A stretch of DNA of 64,000 nucleotides. It comes from Neoscytalidium dimidiatum (lineage: Eukaryota > Ascomycota > Dothideomycetes > Botryosphaeriales > Botryosphaeriaceae). Both the position numbers and the translations under genes were made by a program. The stretch covers positions 310,001-374,000 of the forward strand of contig CM074706.1 in assembly GCA_037367355.1 (NCBI GenBank). The letters run 5' to 3'. Positions 45,454 through 55,036 of the stretch are shown here, piece after piece; position 1 is the stretch's first letter; each line of letters opens with the position of its first letter. The notes under the pieces are model-generated. The model was not told the origin of the DNA. It searched no databases and was given only the letters and a program-made list of their open reading frames with translations.

Positions 45454-46412
45454 TTACTCCTTGCTGAAGAGCGCCTCGTTCTCCTGCTGCGCCTTGATGA
45501 AGGCCTCCTTGAAGAGGTTGGCGTCTGGGAAAACCTGGGTTAGTATATAACGTTTTCTATGCGCAGGGCCTGCGTTTGCCACTTACTCTCGCTGTTGGCG
45601 AAGCGGATGGCGAGGGTCTGAGCCTCGGGCTCGCCTTCGCTGACGTCCGCAGCGGCATTCCAGACCCAGCTGCGGTCGCTGCCGACGTTGGGCGACAGCT
45701 TCATGTCGGGCACGACTGCGGTATCCATGTCAGCAAGCTGCTATGCCGGGCCTCCCGGGTCCCCAGACTCCAGCAAAACTCGTACCGTAGTGGTTGGCGC
45801 AGACCTTGAGGGTCTTGTCACGCCTCATAACCAGGCGAGTCTTTCCGTTCTCCTTATGCTTCAGAAGGCGGACGTCACCAGTTCCGCGCTCCTTCCATTC
45901 CCTCGACTCGCGATCGAACTTGAAGAGCTTGGCGCGCATCTTGAAGACCTGCTCCTCAAGCTCCTCGTTCGTCTTTGTCTCGACCTTCTCGGTGAGGTGA
46001 ACAACCGGCTTGAACTCGACGTCGGGCTCGTGGTTCTCGGGCGACTCGTCATCCTGCACGGAACAAGCATTCCGAATCAGCTACCTGTATGCGCGGGCCG
46101 CGTGCCGTAGTTTTCACTTACATCCTCAGCCTTCTTAGCCTTCGAGGAGCCGGAGGGCTCATTAGCATCATCCTCCTCCTCCTTCTTCTCCTTCTTGGGG
46201 CCGCCACCGAACATAGAGAAGACGGCAGAGGTAGTGGCGGACGCGGCGCCGGCAACCTTGTCGGTGACGCCAGAGCCCTCGGCGGCCTTCTCATCCTTCG
46301 ACTCGGCAGCGCCGGCCGTCACCTTCTCGGTCTCGTCCTTCGCGAGCTGCGGCTCGAGGGCGGCCTTTTTCTCCTCGGCGGGGTCGAGCTTAGTGGGAGC
46401 CGGCTCAGCCAT
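45454..46412 (-). CDS. YRB1: Ran-specific GTPase-activating accessory protein (RanBP1/Yrb1)
   Basis: Binds Ran-GTP and stimulates GTP hydrolysis with RanGAP, releasing export complexes on the cytoplasmic side of the nuclear pore. Four exons on the minus strand: 46412-46122, 46053-45786, 45715-45587 and 45524-45454, total 759 nt, 252 residues. An acidic/Ala-rich N-terminal tail is followed by the Ran-binding domain (about residues 105-240): [70 protein letters not shown] and [18 protein letters not shown]. The last motif forms only if the final acceptor is the CAG at 45525, downstream of a decoy CCAG, which fixes that junction. All introns are 62-70 nt. Confidence 0.95.
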
Positions 46413-47329
46413 TTTGGTTGCGGTTGTCAGACGAGGTATTGATCTTTGGATGCGCAGTCGCGTGGATGTCAGTAATGTAGTTGATGCGAGTTGGCGCAAG
46501 TGCAGGCGGGCAGTGGGCGCGACGGAGTTGGAAATGTGGGTAGATGTGAAGTGGTGTTGGTTTTCAAGAGAGCCCCTCGTTAGTCTGCGAACGAAAACAA
46601 CGCACGGGCTTCCCACTATCTTGCTTTATCGCCATTGCCGCGCGATTCATGCCCGAGGCGCGTGCGAACGCGGGACCTCTAATTTTTTTTTCTGCCTGAC
46701 GCCGCATCATACCCCTCTCTCCATGCAATCATTATTCACCAAACATACACAAGGATGGGGCGCTGCACCTGACATGAGAGATGACGTGGCGCCAAGAATT
46801 CTTCCCCGGTCCCCAACTTAGGTCAGCATAGGGAGCAGAGGCCATAGGGAGCAGAGGCAAATATTTGTGAGTTCCTTTGAATACCAATGAACGCTTCCTC
46901 GCTCCTTTTCGATAGCCACCCATGGTTTCTTTCACCCTGCCCGCCAGTTCGTAGAACTACATGCACGAATGGCTGAACATCAATTTCTCCGAATTTACAG
47001 ATTAGCAATTCTTTGATACGGAAAACAATACTATCCTATCCTAGGTAATCCGTCGTTGGTCGCCATGGGCACATCATCCCCTATCAGTTCTCTGAAGCTG
47101 CCTGAAAACGTAGTATGGAGAAGCAACAGCCCCAGTCCCATCCACCAGTACCATGTCCCATCATCTCAGCAGTCCCGCAGCAAACCAGCAGCCAAGCCCG
47201 TCAAGACCGCCCCATGCATATTCCCTCCAGCGCCAGAATGAAGAAAAGAAAAAGCACGCCATGGTTGTCAGAATACTCCGTATCCGATGCGCCACTGCAA
47301 ACCCACCCGCCGCATAATGTCGATATCAT
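46413..47329. other. Intergenic, no gene supported
   Basis: Leader/promoter of the Ran-binding gene, then AT-rich DNA to the 3' end of the next minus-strand gene. No recognisable gene or repeat. Confidence 0.5.
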
Positions 47330-49654
47330 CTAAGGTCTGGCCTTCTTGCCCGCTGCATGGTTCTTCTTGAACCTGTTCTTTCCCTTGGGCTTCTGGTCTT
47401 CCTTGCACTGGGCCATGGACCGCAGCGCCTGCGTCTTCTCACGGAGCTTGCCAGCAATCTTGACGGCATTCCGGCGAGCACGATTGACAGGCTTCGACCG
47501 GCCGACCTGCTTAGCGACGTTGATAATGGAGCTGGCCATATTTTGCCGCTTTTCACGGCAGCCACCACATATCTTCGTACTGGATGAGAGCGTTTGGTTG
47601 AACAGCTGAAGTGCTTTCTGGGCACCCGAGTTCGCGGAGTGAAGGACGACGTCCGTGATGTTTTTGCCAGTCTCGCGCCAAAGTTCTATTCCCTTGAAGA
47701 TTGCCAATGCGTTCTGCTGCGCAAGCGCCACGTCCGTCTTCATCATGCCGGTCCATCGGGACATCTTGAGCCAAGGGGAGCCAAAGTCAACGGTCAGATT
47801 TTGCTGTACCTTGGGCCTAGACTGGGTCGAGATCGTCACGTTCAAGGAGCCATACGCGTCCTTGGGTTCGACACGGACTGCGTGGACTCCATCGACCAGC
47901 TTCTCGGTCGTGAAGGGGATATCTTGAGAGGCACGTTGGACCCGGATCAAGAGCTTAGGCGCTTTCTTCAACGAGACCCAGCTCTTTGGCGGAGTGATGA
48001 CGAAATGATAGTCGCCAATGATATGCAGCTTGAAGTTCTCCGAATCATTTGCCCTAGGCGAGAAGGGGTGCTCGACAATGCTGACCGATTTGGCAGCACT
48101 GTCCTTGGTCGAAACTTCATTGGAAAGATTCTTGGGAGTTGATCTTGTTGTCGCATCTGGCACCGAGCCGCGTTGTATTACCGAAATGTCTGTCTTTGTA
48201 CCAGTGAAGGTTTGAATGGCCGAGTTTAGAGCTGCGGCTTGTTCAGCCTTCTGAACTGCACTGTCCTGGACCGAACCCGTGAAAAAGCTGCCGCCAACCA
48301 TCACCGCGATCATGGAGCCGAGCAAAAGCCCAACGAAAAGGAGAACCCAGGTCGGTTGAGCACGTACAGCACTCTGAGCTCGATCAACAGTCTTCTTGAA
48401 CCAGAACTTCTTCTCCACCTTCTTTTCCTCTCCGGTCTTTTCCTCCCGTCCTTCCTTTTCTCCATCAGAACCCACGCCGATACACGCCAGATGACGATTT
48501 AGCTGAGCATCGTCAAGGTTAAGGAAAGTGTTCAGATCGACGGGCACGACGCCAATCTCCTCCTCGCCTGACTTCAAGCAGATTCTCAGTGACCTGCTGC
48601 TAGGAGCGGAGCTGTCGAAATAACCGCCAGCAGAGACCGAAAGAGCTATATTGACGATGGGGACACCCCTGTCATCCATGACAGCACGCAGCTTCATAAG
48701 CTCTTCGTCCTCTAAGCGGACGAGGCCCATAGACTGGTTGCAGATGACGACCAAATTCGGAAGGGCAGTGGGGATGCTGCGAGTGAACATGTCCGAACTT
48801 CGGTCATCGTAGCTGAAGATCTCTTTAATCACCACGTCGCTGCCAAAAGAAGACATGCGAACGCCAGTGGTAAAAGTCTTGGCAGAACGAGACTCTGGCT
48901 GCCCAACCAGCAGTGCCGCCGCCACCTTCTCCGTAATCATGTGCTCAGGGCTCTTTGTATCATTTGGCATGGAAAACGGGAAGCCAGCAAACAAGATTCG
49001 AAACGGTCCAACCCAGTCCAGCATGTCTTTCGCAACTGAGTATCTAAGCTCGTCCATGGAAGTGCCAGACATGCCCGTCCACTGCGTGTCGTAAGAGCGG
49101 ACAACAGGCTGGACGATATGGATTTCGTTAGCATCGGCAATCTCGTGGCTCTTCTCAGCCAGGGTGGATGCCTCTGGAGTACGAATATTAGGGCGAGTAG
49201 TAAGGCCAGAGTCAGAGGGCTGGAAGATCGGTTCCTCTGTCTCATGCTCCTCATCGGAGACAGCCTCGTCCTCGTCGCCGTTGACACTATGGGTCTCATC
49301 CAAGTTGGAGCCGAGCAAAGCGAAACTTCCGGAGGAGACGGTCTCGGCACCGTCATCGTCGGAAGGGACGAGGACCCCAGACGACTCCAGCAAGTCGTAT
49401 GAATCTTCCTGAGCCGCCATGTTGCTCCTCGGCAGCTCTGTGGAATCTATTGTGTTGTCCGGATCAAGCGACGCGTGGCGGCCCTGCTTTGTGCTTTGAG
49501 GGGAGGGACGGTGAGTGGGTTTGTAGCTGGCGACACGATCGTTCGCCGTGATGTTCTCGGGTGAGACGTTGCTCGCCGGCGGTGGGGAGGGCGGCGTGGG
49601 TTCTGAGTGCGGTGAGTAGGTGCTATCTTCTGTGCGTGGCAGGCGAAGATCCAT
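47330..49654 (-). CDS. Single-pass membrane protein with AIM-like motifs, function unknown
   Basis: Single-exon protein, 774 residues from ATG 49654 (MDLRLPRTED); the frame is open to 49774. Layout: Pro/Ser-rich disordered N terminus; acidic segment with two Atg8-interacting-motif-like sites, EDSYDLL (YDLL at 86-89) and SGSFALL (FALL at 111-114); a folded-looking region about 190-400 (SYDTQWTGMSGTSMDELRYS, DWVGPFRILFAGFPFSMP, LPNLVVICNQSMG); a Lys-rich stretch; one strong membrane segment (TWVLLFVGLLLGSMIAVMVGG, about 435-458); and a 315-residue C-terminal part with a very basic end (KGKNRFKKNH). The region 220-380 is reminiscent of a GTPase/Rossmann-like fold, but without a P-loop. I cannot name the family. 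One membrane anchor with N-terminal AIMs is the layout of ER or nuclear-envelope autophagy receptors; that is inference only. Confidence 0.75.
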   Translation of the reverse strand: MDLRLPRTEDSTYSPHSEPTPPSPPPASNVSPENITANDRVASYKPTHRPSPQSTKQGRHASLDPDNTIDSTELPRSNMAAQEDSYDLLESSGVLVPSDDDGAETVSSGSFALLGSNLDETHSVNGDEDEAVSDEEHETEEPIFQPSDSGLTTRPNIRTPEASTLAEKSHEIADANEIHIVQPVVRSYDTQWTGMSGTSMDELRYSVAKDMLDWVGPFRILFAGFPFSMPNDTKSPEHMITEKVAAALLVGQPESRSAKTFTTGVRMSSFGSDVVIKEIFSYDDRSSDMFTRSIPTALPNLVVICNQSMGLVRLEDEELMKLRAVMDDRGVPIVNIALSVSAGGYFDSSAPSSRSLRICLKSGEEEIGVVPVDLNTFLNLDDAQLNRHLACIGVGSDGEKEGREEKTGEEKKVEKKFWFKKTVDRAQSAVRAQPTWVLLFVGLLLGSMIAVMVGGSFFTGSVQDSAVQKAEQAAALNSAIQTFTGTKTDISVIQRGSVPDATTRSTPKNLSNEVSTKDSAAKSVSIVEHPFSPRANDSENFKLHIIGDYHFVITPPKSWVSLKKAPKLLIRVQRASQDIPFTTEKLVDGVHAVRVEPKDAYGSLNVTISTQSRPKVQQNLTVDFGSPWLKMSRWTGMMKTDVALAQQNALAIFKGIELWRETGKNITDVVLHSANSGAQKALQLFNQTLSSSTKICGGCREKRQNMASSIINVAKQVGRSKPVNRARRNAVKIAGKLREKTQALRSMAQCKEDQKPKGKNRFKKNHAAGKKARP

Positions 49655-50571
49655 GTTGGGCAGGCAGAAGCTGAGGCGAGGGGAAGCTCCCGAGGGCCAC
49701 GACGATCGACGAACCGAATGGCGACAGCGGTGCTGCGAGCCCCTGGACGAGGGTGTGAAGGTCTTAAAAAGCACAAGGGAATTAAGAAACCAGGCGAGGT
49801 GTGAGGTGCGAGGAGCAAACGAGGAAGCCAGCTTACTTGAGCGAAGAGAACCGTGGTTTGTAGAAGGCCGTTGCCTGAAGTACGTAGGGCCTAGTACCTA
49901 CCGGGGGAACGGCTGATCCCGAGAAGAAAGAGGCGGCTGTTTCGAGAGCAGGCGCGTGGGCCTGTGTTAATTGCGTACCGCGTCTGCTGCAGCGAGGACT
50001 GCAGTGAGTGGCACGAAAACACGAGCGAAGTACCTGCAGGTTGGTGGTGAAGGGCAGTAGGTGAGTAAGGTGTTCCGGGGACGCAAGGCAGGCTGCGCCG
50101 TGGTCATGCTCCACGCAGCAGCGGGGCTTATCTTATCGCCGCCAATAACCCACTGCTGCGTGCTGCCGCTGCCGCTGCTGCTGCGGGTGGCCCGGGCGTT
50201 CACCCATGGGCAGTAGGTGGAAGGAATTGCTACGAGTCACATGTTCAAATTCATCACCGTCCCGTCATCCCTTCACGTTCGTGGGTGGTAGATTAATTTA
50301 CACTTTCCATGCCACAAGCTGAACTTCGCACATAAACCAACTTGCCGCCCTTACAGAACCCGCTTCCTCATGCACGTCGTCATCTCCTTCGTTGCAACAA
50401 GGCCAACAACAAGATAAAACGCGCTACGCTCTTCGCTCTGAGCCAACAGGCTTGCAGACCCAAGCCCTTTGCCTGGGAAAAAGGTATATTATGCCGCAAA
50501 GAAGAACCCGACATGAACCTGCACTGTGATAACGCCGTGACCGCCCGATTCCCCTACCAGCGGACCCGCAT
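49655..50571. other. Intergenic, no gene supported
   Basis: Leader and promoter of the membrane-protein gene plus the 3' side of the mannosyltransferase gene. Some GCTGCC repeats near 50155-50180. No supported gene. Confidence 0.5.
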
Positions 50572-52338
50572 TTACGGGCTTGCCCAGCCGCCTGCTACGT
50601 CCACCCACTCCGCAAGACAGCTGCCCTGCTTGCCTTCTACGTCGACGATGTCCGTGTCACACTTGCATCTGCATCCGACGCCATTCTCCTTCTCTGGGTC
50701 TGGTGTTGCCCAGTACTCGTCTTCCTCAATGCGCTTCTTCTCGTCTAGCGTCGTCATCTCGAGGTACGGGATATGGTTGAGCTGGCGTGCGGGTGCGTTC
50801 GCTGGACAGTGCTGGATTGTCGTGTGCCTGTAACCGAAGTCGCGGAAGTAATGAATGTCGCCGGGCCCGAGAAGGGCACCGGCTGCGAGCGAGTGGATCG
50901 GAGCGTCTCCCCACTGTGAATGGTCAGTGAACCGTTTGGTGACGGAAGTATTGAAATGACATACCCGTTCCATCCAGAATCCACCACTGCGGTCCATCAT
51001 CTCAAAGAAGTCATTGTACTCCTTGCTCCTGAACCAATCCAGCCTAGCGATCTCAAAGTTGCTCCAGAAGTGGCACATGTTGTAAGTCTCGCCCTCCATA
51101 GCTTCCGGGTCGATCTCCGGGAGAGCACCAGAGCTGGGGTCGGTGTTCAGAATCTCTTCCGGGAGGGGCTTCTTGTACTTGGGATCTTCCTTAGGAAGCT
51201 CTTCCGGCTCGTCCTTGGGCTCAGGCTTCTCTACGAACATCTCCCACAGGCCCTTCGACTTCAAGTTGTTCTTGCGCTTGTAGGCCGAGGCATAGCGGAA
51301 AATGTTGGGGACAGTCTCCTTCAGTTCCTTGACAGCGATGGTGAAACCGTACGTCTTGTTGTTCCGCTCCATGTGAATGAATGGGTCGCTACGACAGGTT
51401 AGTGTGCGGTGGCCTGAGACGAGTGAAAAGGAACACCTACTAGGTGATGTCACAGAAATACTTGATCTCAGGCTCCAAACGCCAGTACCAAGTGTACTTC
51501 TGGAGGAGCTCGTGTTTGTAGAAGAATCTGCGAGATGATGTCAGAAGCGGCCCATTGGCAACCACCGCGCGGGAAAGCTTACCCGGAGTAGAAGCGGCAC
51601 ATGTGGTGGTAACTCTCCATGCCGCCATACATGATAGCCTGGTCACCCTGCTTCGCGATGCCTTCCTTCGCAACATCCTCGTCGACCCAGTCCGGGAAAC
51701 CCCACATCGACTTGTCGATCTTGCCCCACTCGACCGGGGCGCTGGTGTAGTTCAAGACCGTGTCCTTGAAGGTCTGGTTGAACTCGCCGTCGTTCAGGAA
51801 GACATAGGGGTAGTGGAACCATCGGTTGAAGTGCCTCTCGATGGACTTGATCGATTGTATCACACCATCCAATTCCTTATTCCGCGCCAAGACGACAAAC
51901 GCCGCGTTCGCTTTTTCGTGGTCCTCCGGCCTTTTCGGAGGTTCTAAGCAACCCGAATAGAACACTTTGTCATACTTCTCGCTGATTTTCCTGTGGCGCG
52001 CAGCTCTGTTTAGACGATCGTGCTGGTGATCAAAAGTATGGACGGGCGAAGGGCAAGACAAACCTGATTGATGGGGGAGCACCTGCCGGCACGAGTAACT
52101 TGCCGGGAGAGGAGGGATGCCGCACGAATATCACAATTATTAAGATTATGACAATAGTCGGGAAGAGCACAACGAGGCCAAGGGGTATCGAGATGGAGGA
52201 GTTGCCCTTGATGCGTATGCGGCGGCGGAGAAAAGCTAGGCGTGGCGATAGCCTGTCGGTCTTGACGTCCTCGCCGTCTAGCGGAGCGACGGGGCGCGCC
52301 GTCGGTATGCGCTTCTTGATGCTCTGCAGAAACGACAT
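50572..52338 (-). CDS. GT15 alpha-1,2-mannosyltransferase (Ktr/Mnt family)
   Basis: Type II Golgi membrane enzyme that adds alpha-1,2-mannose from GDP-mannose to O- and N-glycans. Five exons on the minus strand: 52338-52064, 51990-51583, 51527-51441, 51388-50965 and 50913-50572, total 1536 nt, 511 residues. A short basic cytosolic tail precedes the membrane anchor (ISIPLGLVVLFPTIVIILII, about 49-70). The catalytic domain shows ANAAFVVLARNKELDGV, FNRWFHYPYVFLNDGEFN, WGFPDWVD, MYGGMESYHHMCRFYSG, YTWYWRLEPEIKYFCDITYDPF, YNMCHFWSNFEIARLDWFRS and ERWGDAPIHSLA, all family hallmarks. Four junctions are confirmed by restored motifs (CDIT|YDP, MER|WGD). An insert of about 60 charged residues (KPEPKDEPEELPKED) resembles the Ktr4 type, though I do not assign a specific paralogue. 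Confidence 0.93.
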
Positions 52339-53583
52339 GTGTGCGGTGGGTGGGCGTAACGATTGCGGCGGTCTGCCGGCTATGGGGAACGTCGGGGGCG
52401 GGGATGAAGCTGCTGCTTCAGCTGCGGGCTCCCTTCGCCGCTCTCGAGCCCGGCGGCGACGGCGTGCAGCTCAGCGAGCGTCCCGTCCTGGGTGTGGTGC
52501 GCGGTACCGAAGCTGAGGCCCGCGGAGAGGGTGCGGGAAGCTCTGGCTCTACGTAGAGCGTAGCGACCGTCGTGGTGTCGCACCGCTTGCGAAGATTCCG
52601 GGGAGGACGAAACGAACGGCTGGAGAGCAAGGCGGATCTCCAAGGACAACACGAGGCCACGCGACAGGTTGCGGCACGGAGGATCGCGCGAAGGGGAAGG
52701 GGAGGAGGTCGGGGGGCGGCAATGCAGAATCGGCGGTGGTGTCGCGGGAGAGGTTGCCTTTGACGGGCAGATAATTGGCGGAGAGGGAGGATTGAGTGCG
52801 GCAGGAGGCCAAGAAGAGCACGCCGGCAGCCAGAGCGCTCCTGCTCGACGACAGGGATCTGCAGCAACACCAGGGTGCACGAGTCGCGGTGCAGGAGAGA
52901 CAGCGTCTGGGTGATGCAGCGGAGCAGGTCGCGGTAGAGCGTCTGTCTGCTTCTTCACGGCGGCGCGCAGGTGGCTGGCAGTTAGCAGCTTACGACACCC
53001 TCTGCGGCGGCCGCTTGCTCTGATAGCCTGCGGCTAAAACGAGTTAGCAGCCCCTTGTTCTTGGAGCGCTTTCGCTGCCGCTCCGCAAGCCCTTTCACTG
53101 TTGGCTTCTCCCGCGCCGTCGCTGTTGCAGCAAAAAGTGCCGGCTCTGTGCACGCCGCTCGAAACCGAAAGCTGTCCTATTCATTCTCCGCCGCTCTGGC
53201 CCCGAGCCCGGCGTCCGCGCGCACGGCGCCCAGCGTCTAGCCAGCTCTTGCAATCAACCCTCGCCGCCCGCCGCCAATCCTCGCCCACCAGCCTCGTCCT
53301 CCTGTCATCAACTGCCACCACGCTCCCTCTAATTTCCCCTTTGCGCCCTATCGCCACGTGACACGAGCCGCCATTCCGTCCCAATAAACTTCCTTGTCGC
53401 CCTAAGAATAGCATCTCAACGGGCGCATGCTTCTCCCACCGCTGCTGCGACGAAACGCTGAAACGGCTGCTGTCGAAAAGGAAAAAAAGAAAACGGAAAA
53501 TAGTCGTAGCCGCACGGAGTTGCACGGCGCAGAGCGGACGGCAACGACCACAGTTGTACGCGTAATCCAGCGGCGCGCATAAA
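52339..53583. promoter_or_regulatory. Divergent promoter region, mannosyltransferase / DUF4604 gene
   Basis: 1.2 kb between two start codons facing away from each other; strongly GC-rich on the left. Open frames here on both strands are composition artefacts. No specific site assigned. Confidence 0.5.
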
Positions 53584-54274
53584 ATGGCATTTAATGCTAA
53601 GAATCTTAGCTATGGTAATTGCCCGCAGCTCGTTCCGCCATTGCCAATCTCCAGTTACGCTTTCTTGCGTCTTTCCGTTCCCTGTTTCGTTTTCTCTTTC
53701 TTTCTGACCTCTTTGTTCTATTCTTGTCCAACAGTTTTGCGTCACCACGTGTTGACACATAATCGCAGACGCCAATGAGCCCGCCTTCCTTCGTCGCATG
53801 AAAGGCGACTTGAGCGCTGGACGCGACACTGATCGCCATGAGCGGCCCATTGCACGACCAAAGCGCTTAAAACGTGACGACGAAGAGGACGACGGCCCAA
53901 CATACGTCGTCGAAGAGAGCAACGACACCCTTACCAAGGCCGAGTACGAGGCTCTGGTAAATGGCACAGCTGAACAACCATCGTCTGCGGATGCCTCTCA
54001 ATCAGCCACCGAGAAGAAGGTCGGCGATGAGAAAGGGGCGGAGGTCGCAAAGTCAAAGCAGCAGCAAGTTGCCTCTCTGGGCGGTGCATCCAAGAAGCGG
54101 AAGGCCGTGAAAATTGGAGGCGATGCTGATGATGAAGGCGAAGAGGGTGTAGCAGCGGCAGGATCAGGAAAGCCTGAGGCGCAGCCCAAAAAGGAGGTTA
54201 AAAATAAAAAGCCTAAGAAGAAAGCCAAGGCCGTCAAACTGTCTTTTGGGGACGAAGAAGAAGAGAAGACTTGA
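53584..54274 (+). CDS. DUF4604-family nuclear-type protein
   Basis: Two exons, 53584-53614 and 53769-54274 (537 nt, 178 residues). Splicing rebuilds the family start: FNAKNLSYD|ANEPAFLRRMKGDL. It continues RHERPIARPKRLKRDDEEDDGPTYVVEE with the LTKAEYEALVNG block, as in fungal and animal DUF4604 proteins. The rest is Lys/Glu/Ala-rich and disordered, with several basic patches (SKKRKAVKI, KNKKPKKKAKAVKL) that could be nuclear signals. The biochemical role is unknown. The first coding exon is 31 nt and intron 1 is 154 nt. Confidence 0.85.
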
Positions 54275-55036
54275 ATCGATTTCATGGCAACGATGGCCTA
54301 GCGACTGGAAGAATCGGCTGAATGCGAGATATGCTTATGGACGAGTCCTGTTCCGCTCAAGGGCTGCCGGGCTCGCATTGTTGTGCTCTTCCATGCAGGC
54401 TGCTCTGTAGTGGACGCTGGCCTTTACATAGAGTTTGCCGCGCCGTCGAAGGCATGGGAGTACCTTGACATCTCGCTGATTACGCGACTATCAGAGACGC
54501 GAAAATTGTGCAAAGCACGCCTGTGCTGCACACTTACCCCCTCTTGTAAGGTTGATATGAAACCATCCGGAGTCTAGAAGGCAGGGATTATACTGAATCT
54601 ATACCGGGCGCCCGGAGCAACGTTTTTTTTTTTTTTTTACCATCAAAGAATGACAAAAGTCGATATCTTTGATTCAGCGCAGATGTCTCTAATGAGGCGC
54701 GATAATTGTCCTGAACGTCCATGATGCGACTCTTGTACTGTATGTTTCCATTTCTACGTTCTAAAGATGAAAAAGAGGACTTCATTCTGAGATGAGGGTG
54801 TGGTATCAACGCGAAGTGATGGTATATAAACAGAGCGAAGTAGAGCAGCATAGGAAAATAAAGAGTGCGCATGCGGGGGACGGCAAAGACTGCAGGTTCG
54901 CCTCGAACACCCATGTAAATGTCTCTTATAGCCATCAATTACCCGCCCTCCGCATGCTATGCAATGCCACGCCATGTCAAAAGTCAATTCAAGCCCCGAG
55001 GCAATCTCAATACTTCCATGACGAGTAGCCTCATAC
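54275..55036. other. Convergent intergenic region with poly-T tract
   Basis: About 760 bases between converging genes. A run of 16 T lies at 54623-54638. No gene supported. Confidence 0.5.
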
